Positions 23,881-31,335 of a stretch of DNA of 41,606 bases are shown piece after piece. Made by a program: the position numbers and the translations under genes. Under the pieces are notes generated by a model. It did not search any database and was not told where the DNA came from. It was given only the letters and a program-made list of their open reading frames with translations. Location of the stretch: contig CAYXVB010000007.1 in NCBI GenBank assembly GCA_964467785.1, forward strand, positions 1 through 41,606, given 5' to 3'. This DNA is from CAYXVB01 sp964467785 (GTDB taxonomy: Bacteria; Bdellovibrionota; UBA1018). How positions within the stretch are numbered: the first letter of the stretch is position 1; the number at the start of each line of letters is the position of its first letter.

Positions 23881-23895
23881 TTAGCCTCCGTTCAT
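23881..23895 (-). promoter_or_regulatory. Four-codon mini-ORF overlapping the flagellin ribosome-binding site
   Basis: On the minus strand, ATG AAC GGA GGC TAA encodes M-N-G-G and stops 1 base before the flagellin ATG at 23879. The GGAGG used by the flagellin is inside it. Its own GGAGG is at 23906-23910. Apart from a synonymous Asn codon change it is the same as the copy at 22867-22881. Translation is unproven. Confidence 0.5.
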
Positions 23896-23917
23896 AAGCC
23901 GCTCTCCTCCATGTGAT

Positions 23918-23954
23918 CCGCGGTTATCCTTAACCGCGGCGGGCATCCTGCCCG
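23918..23954 (-). other. Pair of adjacent leader hairpins before a flagellin gene
   Basis: CCGCGGTTA (23918-23926) with TAACCGCGG (23931-23939) forms a 9-bp stem. CGGGCA (23940-23945) with TGCCCG (23949-23954) forms a second stem directly beside it. Neither is followed by a T tract on the minus strand. The remaining part of the 372-base spacer up to 24251 contains no gene I can support. Confidence 0.55.
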
Positions 23955-24251
23955 TTTGTCAAGCTGCGCTCCCGTCAGGGCAGGGGACCATTCCCGTGCT
24001 CCACCCGGATCGCGCCGAAACCGTTTTCCAAGAACCGTGCGCACGCTTTCGGCGGTTGCGCTCACGGCCCGTTTGCCTGGGTGTGCTCTTGGACTCGCGG
24101 GCGGGGGAGGTCCCTCCACCATCTTGGGGAGGGAGCGCTCCGCCCGTTCCGCCATCCAGGAAACAAGCACAGGCAACAGCCTTTGCTCTTGGTTCAAACT
24201 CGTGTCTTCATAGCGTCCTTCTTCTCATTCATGCGGTCCTCCTCGGCTCGC

Positions 24252-25103
24252 TCATCCCATGCCTCCCTGCCCGAGCAGGCTCAGGGCGGCTTTGATGGAC
24301 GAGTTGGCCTGCGTGAGCACGCTCACGCCGGACTGGGCCAGGATCTGCGACTTCGTGAGCTCCGACGTCTCTTCCGCCAGGTCCGCGTCGCGGATGCGGG
24401 AGTTGGCTGCGGCGAGGTTTTCGCGGCTCACGGAGATGTTGTTGATGACCGATTGGAGCCGGTTCTGCATGGCTCCGAAGTTGGCCCGGATCGATGTCAC
24501 CGAGCTGAGCGCGGAGTCGATCGCTTCGAGCGAATTCTGCGCGTTTTGCTTGCTGCCGACACTGACCAGGTTAAGTCCGAGCGCCACGACATTGAGGTCG
24601 GTGGCGCGCGTGTCGAACAGCCGGATGCGGTCGACCATCGGATTGTTGCGGGTGCCGACCTGAATCTCGAAGGCGTCCGCCTTGCCATTGAGCAGGGGCA
24701 CGCGGTTGAATTCGGTGCTGTTGGAGATCCGGTCGATCTCCTCAACGAGCTGCTGGAACTCGACGTCCATGTACTTGCGTTCCTGCGGACCGATCGTGTC
24801 GGACGCGGCCTGCACGCCGAGCTCGCGCATGCGGATGAGGATGTTGGAGATCTCGCCCATGGCGCTTTCGGCCACCTGCACGAGGGAGACGCCGTCTTGG
24901 GCGTTGCGCTCGGCCTGGGCGAGGCCACGAAGCTGTGCTCTGAGGGATTCGGAGATCGCGAGGCCCGCGGCGTCGTCGCCCGCGTGGTTGATACGCGACC
25001 CCGAGGAGAGTCTTTCGAGGGTGCGGTCCAGTGACGTGCGGTTGGTGCGCAAATTACGCTGCGCAACCAAGGCAGGCACGTTTGTGTTAATCCGCAGTCC
25101 CAT
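24252..25103 (-). CDS. fliC: Flagellin (first in transcription order, divergent copy)
   Basis: A 283-residue flagellin. The start is ATG 25103 (MGLRINTNVPALVAQRNLR), with an AGGAGGAAGG site before it; the frame is open further upstream, but that part is leader. The D0/D1 domains are intact (SRINHAGDDAAGLAISESLRAQLRGLAQAERNAQDGVS; AAANSRIRDADLAEETSELTKSQILAQSGVSVLTQANS). It is clearly more divergent than the two downstream copies are from each other. A sigma-28 promoter lies upstream, so it is the best candidate for a class-3 flagellar promoter target. Confidence 0.95.
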   Translation of the reverse strand: MGLRINTNVPALVAQRNLRTNRTSLDRTLERLSSGSRINHAGDDAAGLAISESLRAQLRGLAQAERNAQDGVSLVQVAESAMGEISNILIRMRELGVQAASDTIGPQERKYMDVEFQQLVEEIDRISNSTEFNRVPLLNGKADAFEIQVGTRNNPMVDRIRLFDTRATDLNVVALGLNLVSVGSKQNAQNSLEAIDSALSSVTSIRANFGAMQNRLQSVINNISVSRENLAAANSRIRDADLAEETSELTKSQILAQSGVSVLTQANSSIKAALSLLGQGGMG

Positions 25104-25230
25104 GACACCTTCCTCCTGAAGGTTTGTTCGCCCATCCTGGGCTGATCTAGGGTCCGGTCGCTTCGTCCTTTTTTCGGGGCCTCCTGCCATCCTAGGCGGG
25201 ATTCCCTGTGTGACTCAGCTTCCAAGATAC

Positions 25231-25257
25231 GAATCGGTGTCCGGGGAAATCTCTTTA
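25231..25257 (-). promoter_or_regulatory. Sigma-28 (FliA) promoter of the flagellin cluster
   Basis: On the minus strand, TAAAGAGA (25257-25250), an 11-base spacer and ACCGATTC (25238-25231) match the FliA layout TAAAGTTT-N11-GCCGATAA in spacing, with TAAAG and CCGAT kept. It sits about 130 bases upstream of the first flagellin start. Confidence 0.8.
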
Positions 25258-25267
25258 ATCTTTTTTT

Positions 25268-25311
25268 AAAAAAAAAGAGGGGACCGGCGTCGCTTCCGCG
25301 GCGCGGTCCCC
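25268..25311 (-). terminator. Strong Rho-independent terminator
   Basis: On the minus strand, GGGGACCG (25311-25304) and CGGTCCCC (25286-25279) form an 8-bp stem, extended inward by a GC-rich stem with one G-U pair. TC and a run of T follow. It ends the small RAMA-like gene just before the flagellin promoter. Confidence 0.9.
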
Positions 25312-25347
25312 GATCGATGCTGAAATTATAGGTTTTTGGCGCCGAAA

Positions 25348-25641
25348 TTAAGCGGCTTCGACGTAGTCGTCGGCGTGCCAGAGGTCATAAAGGCTCTGGT
25401 TTTTTTCCGTGCGGAGCCATTTCGAAGCGTGATCCGGCGGATCAGTGCCCAGGCAGCGCTGCGCGAAAGCGTGCACCGTCAGGGTCTCCTTGCCATCGAT
25501 CACCTTATACTCGCCGTTCGGCTGTTTCTGGACCTTGCAGGTCTTCTTGGGATCGCTTACGAAAAACAGGGTCTGCCCCTCCTTGAGGGAGCCGGACGTG
25601 ACGAGCCAGGTGAGATCGAACTTGTTCTTCTTTTTGGACAC
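25348..25641 (-). CDS. Small protein with RAMA-like pattern, unknown function
   Basis: A 97-residue protein starting with GTG at 25641, preceded by an ACGGAGG site. The pattern LVTSGSLKEGQTLFFV...KTCKV...YKVIDGKETLTVHAFAQRCLG...ASKWLRTEKNQSLYDLW resembles a RAMA-type domain (restriction/DNA-modification associated) or a plasmid-like small DNA-binding module. The match is by pattern only. A GCCGATAG at about 25659-25666 on this strand resembles a FliA -10 box, but I find no matching -35. It lies just upstream of the flagellin cluster, separated by a terminator. Confidence 0.6.
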   Translation of the reverse strand: MSKKKNKFDLTWLVTSGSLKEGQTLFFVSDPKKTCKVQKQPNGEYKVIDGKETLTVHAFAQRCLGTDPPDHASKWLRTEKNQSLYDLWHADDYVEAA

Positions 25642-25809
25642 AGTAAGTCCTCCGTAAATGACCTATCGGCAGGAATTACCGGGACCATGAGTGCCTAGTT
25701 CGAGGATATTCCGAAGGTAAGGTCATAATTCCATGTGTAAAAGCGGACACGCCGCTCTGTCGGATCGAATTCTGGTCGATTTTCATTGCTCCGGGGTAGA
25801 ATCGCAGTG

Positions 25810-26841
25810 ATGGAGCTTTTCAAGGATTCTGCCTCCGCTATTCGACTGGATTCGATCTCTGGCCAAAGTGCTCTCCGAAAGTTCGGGGCGCTTTTGGATC
25901 ATTGCTTTGATGTCCCTGCGGGTTCCTCTTATCTGGAAGATTTTCCGGTCTGGGCGGCGGAACCAGGTAGTCTGCTCCGGATCGGCGCTTACGACGGAGA
26001 TCGCTTGACGGCCTGCGCAGCGGCGCGGGTCGCCCGCCTCAAGACGCCGTCGGGCACGCTGCCGATTGGGCTGATCGGCGCCGTTGCGACGGATCCAGAT
26101 TATCGAGGTAGGGGCTTGGCCTCTCAGGCGGTGCGGCTTCTGAACAACTGGCTTGAAAGGCAGGGCGCCGCCATGGCGGTGCTTTGGGGCTCCGAAGCGG
26201 AGCTCTACGGCCGACTGGGTTTTGAAGTCTGTGGCATCCAGCTCGTCATTCCATTGGCGTCCTTCGATCTTTCTCACGATTCTTCTCAAAGGAGGGCCGG
26301 AAATCTTTCGATCCAGGAAGGTTGGACGCCCGCTCTCTTTGCCCGGCTGCAGGCTAGGTCAGGGGGACTGGAATATCGCGACGAAGATCGCGGCTGGGTT
26401 TCCGCTCATCCCCATGTTCAATGGTTCTGGACCGGTACCGCTTCGAATCCGCGCGCCTATGTCGCTTTTGGAAAGGGCATTGACCTGCAGCTTTGCGTGC
26501 ACGAGTGGGGAGGGCCGGCCGACGAGTTGGCCGCGATCCTCGCCCTGATCCGCTCGCGCCAACCGGGCGCCGCGCTGCTGGCGTCGCCGCACATTTTGGA
26601 GCAGGCGGGACTCGCGGAGCGGCTCATCGGAGACGCCGCTGTGCAACCTTTGTGCATGGCCCGGCTCTTGGACGCTCGCCGCGTCCTCCAGTCTTACCAT
26701 GGTGGGATGGAGCCTCCGTCGGAAGAGTTCCTGCTGGCTCGGTTGTTTTTCGGGGCGGGGGGGGCGGATTCCGGGGACGCATCGGGCGCCTCAGAACGCT
26801 TTCCGTTGCCGCTCTGGTTCTGGGGCCTGGATGGCGCTTGA
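25810..26841 (+). CDS. GNAT-family N-acetyltransferase (Eis-like layout)
   Basis: A 343-residue protein. The N-terminal GNAT domain has the acetyl-CoA loop R99-G-R-G at ATDPDYRGRGLASQAV, followed by AAMAVLWGSEAELYGRLGFEVCG. The protein is about twice the length of a minimal GNAT. Its C-terminal part (about 170-343) contains further mixed alpha/beta sequence, like the second GNAT-like and sterol-carrier-like domains of Eis proteins. The start is uncertain: ATG 25810 or GTG 25807. The substrate is unknown. Confidence 0.8.
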   Translation: MELFKDSASAIRLDSISGQSALRKFGALLDHCFDVPAGSSYLEDFPVWAAEPGSLLRIGAYDGDRLTACAAARVARLKTPSGTLPIGLIGAVATDPDYRGRGLASQAVRLLNNWLERQGAAMAVLWGSEAELYGRLGFEVCGIQLVIPLASFDLSHDSSQRRAGNLSIQEGWTPALFARLQARSGGLEYRDEDRGWVSAHPHVQWFWTGTASNPRAYVAFGKGIDLQLCVHEWGGPADELAAILALIRSRQPGAALLASPHILEQAGLAERLIGDAAVQPLCMARLLDARRVLQSYHGGMEPPSEEFLLARLFFGAGGADSGDASGASERFPLPLWFWGLDGA

Positions 26842-26893
26842 GATTCGGGTGATTTCCGTTGAATTCATTTCCTGATTTGCCGATGAATTAATT

Positions 26894-27802
26894 GTGAAGC
26901 GATTCAGATCAAATACCCTCAAGACAGTCGCTCTTCTCTACATGGCGTTCCCGATCGTCTACTTATTCGTGGCGGCGCTGCTGTTCGATATTCCCGGGCA
27001 TTACCTGGTGCGGATCATTCTCGCTCCCTCGTTTTACATCGCGAGCGCGCTCGCGGTGACGGCGGGCTACGCGCTTTGGGAAGTCTATCATTGGGGCTGG
27101 TACGCGTTCGTGGTCGCGAACGTGTTCATGATCTACATCAACGCGCTCTATCTCAATGATTTCGGCGGAACGAGCCATAAGGCCGCCGCGTTCAGCGCGT
27201 CGATCTTCTTTCTCGTGTTGATGATGTACCGGGTCGCGCGCGAGATCCGCGTGCCGTATTTCTTTCCCAAGATCCGCTGGTGGGAGAGCAATCCGCGCTA
27301 CAAGCTCGCTGTGCCGGTGCGGATCCTTCGCAACGGAAAGGATCCGATCGAAGGACAGATCCTCGATCTGTCGATGGGAGGCTGCTTTGTCAAGCTGCGC
27401 CAGGACGTGGATCTTTATGAGCAGGTCGCGCTGGAGTTCACCGCGTTCCGTTTCCGCGTCCAGTGCAGCGGTGTCGCGGTATGGCGCACCCACAGCACGG
27501 TCACGCATCCCAAGGGAATGGGCATCAAGTTCAGTCCCCTGAGCAAGCTGCAGAAGCGCCCGCTTCGCCAGATCACGATCCGTCTCAAAAAGATCGCGAT
27601 CCTTTATCGCAAGAGCCGCTACCTCCTGAACGAGGAGGAGTTCCTCCGCAAGCTCGAAAGGATCGAAACGGCGACTTCGTCGAGCACCCGCTTCAAGCTC
27701 GTTCGTGGCGGAAAACAGGCCACGCGCGTGGGGAGCGCTTCGGCGGTCGCCACGGGCACCTCGGGCGGCCAAACCGGCCCACGCGGCGATGACCGGTCCT
27801 AA
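26894..27802 (+). CDS. Membrane PilZ-domain protein
   Basis: A 302-residue protein starting with GTG at 26894. About four transmembrane helices (residues 10-115) precede a PilZ domain (about 130-235) with the c-di-GMP signature: RYKLAVPVRI (RxxxR-type) and DLSMGGCFVKL (D/NxSxxG). The C-terminal 65 residues are basic and Ser/Gly-rich. It should sense cyclic di-GMP at the membrane, possibly controlling motility or secretion. Its 3' end overlaps the start of tadA by 14 bases, so the two genes are coupled, but their functions are not obviously linked. Confidence 0.88.
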   Translation: MKRFRSNTLKTVALLYMAFPIVYLFVAALLFDIPGHYLVRIILAPSFYIASALAVTAGYALWEVYHWGWYAFVVANVFMIYINALYLNDFGGTSHKAAAFSASIFFLVLMMYRVAREIRVPYFFPKIRWWESNPRYKLAVPVRILRNGKDPIEGQILDLSMGGCFVKLRQDVDLYEQVALEFTAFRFRVQCSGVAVWRTHSTVTHPKGMGIKFSPLSKLQKRPLRQITIRLKKIAILYRKSRYLLNEEEFLRKLERIETATSSSTRFKLVRGGKQATRVGSASAVATGTSGGQTGPRGDDRS

Positions 27803-28280
27803 ACACGACGCCGCAATGCAGGAGGCCCTTGCGCTCGCCCGAAAGGCGGAGGAGCAGGGCGAAGTTCCGGTGGGCGCAGTCGTGATCGCACCTGACGGGC
27901 GCGTGATCGGGCGCGGCTATAATCGGCGCGAGACGGACAACGATCCGTTGGCGCATGCCGAGGTGATGGCGATCCGCGAAGCGACGCGTGAGCTGGGGAG
28001 TTGGCGTCTTAATGACTGCACTCTCGTCGTAACGCTCGAGCCCTGTCCCATGTGCCTGGCGGCCTGCCAACAGTCGAGGCTGGCGCAGGTCGTTTACGGC
28101 GCTCGGGATCCCAAGGGCGGCGCGATCAGTCTTGAGTACGCTTTGCATCAGGATAAGCGTCTCAATCATCGCTTTGAGGCCGTTTACAGTGAAACGCCAG
28201 AGTGTGGCGGTATATTGACGCGGTTCTTTCGACGCAAGCGGGATGGATCTGGAGCGGCCAAGCCGGAGCAAAAAGGGTAG
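27789..28280 (+). CDS. tadA: tRNA adenosine(34) deaminase
   Basis: A 163-residue zinc deaminase that converts A34 to inosine in tRNA-Arg (ACG). The start is ATG 27789; the open frame upstream belongs to the PilZ gene in another frame. The active site is H56-A-E58 and P-C86-P-M-C89 in EPCPMCLAAC, with the Glu as proton shuttle. Other signatures are GEVPVGAVVI, GRGYNRRETDNDPLAHAEVMAIREA and GARDPKGGAI. A tail of about 15 residues (KRDGSGAAKPEQKG) is variable. Confidence 0.93.
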   Translation: MTGPKHDAAMQEALALARKAEEQGEVPVGAVVIAPDGRVIGRGYNRRETDNDPLAHAEVMAIREATRELGSWRLNDCTLVVTLEPCPMCLAACQQSRLAQVVYGARDPKGGAISLEYALHQDKRLNHRFEAVYSETPECGGILTRFFRRKRDGSGAAKPEQKG

Positions 28281-28313
28281 CGCTCCGAACGATTCCCTGC
28301 TTAAATGCGGGGC

Positions 28314-28751
28314 ATGAGCATCAAAGTCCAGTTTGCAAGCCTGTCCCTCAGCGCTTCCGTCGATCAGCAGACCGGCAGCCTGTCCGTCTTTGACGTCCTC
28401 GAGGAGATCCGGACCCCGCAGCTGCCGATCCAGATCCAGTCGCTTGTGATCGCTGTCGCGCTCGAAAAGACCGAGCCCCAATCCTTTAACGGCAAAGTGA
28501 TGATCCACCTGCTCACTCCGGACGGAAAGCAGCAAATGATCGGCAACGGGGAGATGCAGATCCCGGCCGAGCAAAGACGCATGAAGGCCGTATTCCGCTA
28601 TGGCGGATTCCCAGTCGGCGCCTATGGTCGTCACCGTTTCGTGCTCTCCTGGCTCGAACAAGGCAACAAAAAGGTTGGCGAAGCGGTGCTCGACTTCGAC
28701 GCCATTCAGGCCCAGCAGGGTAGCGAAGGCTCCGCGCCCGTCGCTCACTGA
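28314..28751 (+). CDS. DUF6941-like protein
   Basis: A 145-residue soluble protein. I used ATG 28314 over the in-frame ATG at 28305. KVQFASLSLSASVDQQTGSLSVFDVLEEIRTPQLPIQIQSLVIAVALEK, then GNGEMQIPAEQRR and YGRHRFVLSWLEQGNKKVGE, follow a beta-sandwich pattern seen in the small DUF6941 family, which lacks a known function. No signal peptide. It lies 33 bases after tadA and is convergent with metG, whose stop is 43 bases away. Confidence 0.55.
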   Translation: MSIKVQFASLSLSASVDQQTGSLSVFDVLEEIRTPQLPIQIQSLVIAVALEKTEPQSFNGKVMIHLLTPDGKQQMIGNGEMQIPAEQRRMKAVFRYGGFPVGAYGRHRFVLSWLEQGNKKVGEAVLDFDAIQAQQGSEGSAPVAH

Positions 28752-28794
28752 TTCCGATCCGGTTTTTTACATAGCCGTTAATTCAGGATCCCGG

Positions 28795-30348
28795 TCAAGC
28801 ATCCGGCGCAGGAGCTGGGATCTGGACGCGCATGAACAGCTTGGGCGTCTCGCCCTGAAGCTCGAACGTCGCCCGGTTCTCGAGCGCCGAGTCGATGTGC
28901 GCAAAGGCGTCTTCGCCCAGTCCGAGTGCCTTGGCGATCTCACGCGAGGCGTTAGGAAGCACGGGAGCGATGATCGCGCCCAGGGCCTGGATCATGCGCA
29001 TGCTCACGCCCATGACGATCTGCAAGCGCGCGACCTGCGCTGGATCCTTGGCTAGAGCCCAGGGCTTCATCTCGTTGATGTAGAGGTCGCACGCGGTCAC
29101 CAGCTCAGACCAGGCCTTCAAGGCGTTCTGGTACTTGAGGTCCGCAAAGCTCGCATCCCAGGCTTCGAGCGTGGGCTTGCGCTTGGCGAGAATCGCCCGG
29201 TCGGAATCCGTGAGCTGCGACTCGTCGATCGTCAGCGCGCCGAGGTTCTTTTTTGCGATCGTGTAGACGCGCGAGACGAAGTTGCCAATGCCATTGGCGA
29301 GGTAGGCGTTGATGCAGTTGACGTAGCTCTCGAGCGTGAAGGTGGCGTCAATTCCGTAGCTCATCTCGCGAAGCAGATAAAAGCGCAGGGTGTCCTTGCC
29401 GAACTTCTCCTCAACCTCGAGCGGGCGGATGACATTGCCCAGGGACTTGGACATCTTGGTTCCGTCGACGAGCCAATAGCCGGAAAGATGCAGCTCCTTG
29501 GCCGGGGCGACTTCAAGGGCCATCAGCATCGTGGTCCAGTAGATCGCATGAGCTTTGAGGATGTCTTTGGCGGTGAAGTGATTGACCGTCTCCCAGAGGG
29601 CGCGGTTCCAATTCGGTCCCGGCCAGCCGGTGGCGACCAGATAGTTGAGGAGAGCGTCAAACCAGACGTAAGTGACAAAACGGTTGTCAAAGGGCAGCTC
29701 GATACCCCAGGTCAGCCGCTCCTTGGGGCGCGAGATACAAAGATCGCCGAGCGGCTGCTTGAGGAACGACAGCATTTCCTGGCGGAAGTGGTCCGGACGG
29801 ATGGAGTTGGGATTTTTTTCAAGGTGATCGATGAGTGGCTTCTGGTATTTGCTCATCAGGAAGAAGTAGTTGGCTTCCTTGCGCGGCTCGGGCTTGCGCA
29901 GGTGATCCGGGCAGTTGCCTTCGGGCGTGAGCTCGGTGTCCGTGAGGAAGCGTTCGCAGCCGACGCAGTACTTGCCTTCGTATTCGCGGAAGACGATCTC
30001 GCCTTTGTCCTTGAGAGTCCGGAGCGCGTGCTGCACGGCATGGACGTGGTTGGCATCGGTCGTTCGATAGAAGATATCGAAGTCGATGCCCATTCTTTCC
30101 CATGTGGTGCGGAAGTCGGTGGCGACTTCGTCTACGAAACCGCGGACCTCGCGGTTCTGGGTCTTCGCCATCTGCTCGATCTTCTCGCCGTGCTCGTCAG
30201 TGCCGGTGAGGAACGTGACCTCCGTCCCGCGCTGCTCACGGTGGCGCTTGACCACGTCGGCCAGGATCGTGGTGTACGAATGCCCGAGATGCGGGCGAGC
30301 GTTGACGTAGTAGAGGGGCGTGGTGATGTAGGACTTTGGGGCGCTCAT
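28795..30348 (-). CDS. metG: Methionine--tRNA ligase
   Basis: A 517-residue class I aminoacyl-tRNA synthetase. Signatures are H20-L-G-H23 (the HIGH motif) in NARPHLGHSYTTI, TGTDEHGEKI, the zinc-type insertion with CVGCERFLTDTELTPEGNCPDH, and K298-M-S-K-S in GTKMSKSLGNVI. The usual C-terminal anticodon-binding helices are present. The extra tRNA-binding (OB-fold) C-terminal domain of the long E. coli form is absent, as in many bacteria. I used ATG 30348; another ATG in frame lies at 30366. No strong ribosome-binding site is seen. Confidence 0.95.
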   Translation of the reverse strand: MSAPKSYITTPLYYVNARPHLGHSYTTILADVVKRHREQRGTEVTFLTGTDEHGEKIEQMAKTQNREVRGFVDEVATDFRTTWERMGIDFDIFYRTTDANHVHAVQHALRTLKDKGEIVFREYEGKYCVGCERFLTDTELTPEGNCPDHLRKPEPRKEANYFFLMSKYQKPLIDHLEKNPNSIRPDHFRQEMLSFLKQPLGDLCISRPKERLTWGIELPFDNRFVTYVWFDALLNYLVATGWPGPNWNRALWETVNHFTAKDILKAHAIYWTTMLMALEVAPAKELHLSGYWLVDGTKMSKSLGNVIRPLEVEEKFGKDTLRFYLLREMSYGIDATFTLESYVNCINAYLANGIGNFVSRVYTIAKKNLGALTIDESQLTDSDRAILAKRKPTLEAWDASFADLKYQNALKAWSELVTACDLYINEMKPWALAKDPAQVARLQIVMGVSMRMIQALGAIIAPVLPNASREIAKALGLGEDAFAHIDSALENRATFELQGETPKLFMRVQIPAPAPDA

Positions 30349-30490
30349 AATGGGTAGGGGTGCCATTTCGTGGACGAATTGTCAAAGTCGACGCATCGCG
30401 CAATCGAAAGGAAGTCCCACGTGGCGACATGGGCGACTCCGGATGATTTTACTCAGCGGATGAACGCGATTCGGGATTATCCTATTACTT

Positions 30491-31330
30491 ATGTCACAAG
30501 CCCCCGTTCCTCACCTGGCCTCGACGCTGTCGTCGGTGATCGGCGCTCGGCCACTTCTCCTGCTCGCCGGAGGGCTGTCGGGAATCGGGCTTGCCGCGGC
30601 GTCTCGTCTCATTGGGCGGTATGACCTTGTATTGATCGGAAGAAGGGATCTTCCCGGACGGGCTGCGGCGGTTCTTCAGCAATTGGGCTCGGTTACTGAC
30701 GGTTGCACAATTGAGGTCTGCGATCTCGCCGATCCCGACCAAGTCGAGGGTTTGCGCCAGCGACTCAAGCACAACGGCGCACTGGAGCGCCTGCGCGGGA
30801 TTCTGCATTCGGCCGGAGTCGGATCCGCCGCGCCATTCTTGCTGGAGCGGCGGAATGCCTTTGAGCGCTGCATGCGTGACAACTATTTATCCGCGGTGAA
30901 TCTGTTCTCAAGCTTCGTCCCGGAGCTGGTTCAAAGGCCACCCGGAAAGGTGGTCGTCATCGGCAGCCATTCCGTGAATTTCTGCTTGGGAAAGTCCGCT
31001 TATGCTTGTTCCAAAGCGGCTTTGGAATCACTGGCCCTCACGCTTTCCAGCGAGCTGGTCCCGGCGGGAGTCTCCGTCAATATTGTACGGCCTGGGCTGA
31101 CCCGCACGGAAATGACGCGGGAGTTGATCGAAACCGTGGAACAAAGGGGTCTTGCGCGCCGGATGAACAGCCCGCTGGGCCGGGCGATCGAACCCGATGA
31201 AGTGGCCGGCGTGATCGACTTTCTCTTTTCGGATGGCGCTTCGAATATCAATGGGGCGGTCATTGGCGCGGACGGCGGAAGCGCGATACCAAAAGCCGCG
31301 TTTTCGGTGCTCGAATTGGAAAGGGGCTGA
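30491..31330 (+). CDS. Short-chain dehydrogenase/reductase (FabG-like)
   Basis: A 279-residue classical SDR. The cofactor motif is AGGLSGIGLAAA (residues 26-37). The catalytic tetrad looks intact: N131, S159 in GSHS, Y171 and K175 in YACSK. VNIVRPGLTRTEM and the C-terminal NINGAVIGADGGSAIP are typical of FabG-like NAD(P)-dependent oxidoreductases. It is followed 5 bases later by the UnbV-type gene, so it is probably the first gene of that operon. The substrate is not evident. Confidence 0.82.
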   Translation: MSQAPVPHLASTLSSVIGARPLLLLAGGLSGIGLAAASRLIGRYDLVLIGRRDLPGRAAAVLQQLGSVTDGCTIEVCDLADPDQVEGLRQRLKHNGALERLRGILHSAGVGSAAPFLLERRNAFERCMRDNYLSAVNLFSSFVPELVQRPPGKVVVIGSHSVNFCLGKSAYACSKAALESLALTLSSELVPAGVSVNIVRPGLTRTEMTRELIETVEQRGLARRMNSPLGRAIEPDEVAGVIDFLFSDGASNINGAVIGADGGSAIPKAAFSVLELERG

Positions 31331-31335
31331 TTCTT

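Noticed and set aside
23892..24197. 101-codon ORF in the flagellin spacer
   Set aside because: Starts with TTG, has Pro/Arg-rich composition typical of non-coding GC-rich DNA, and contains the leader hairpins of the next flagellin.
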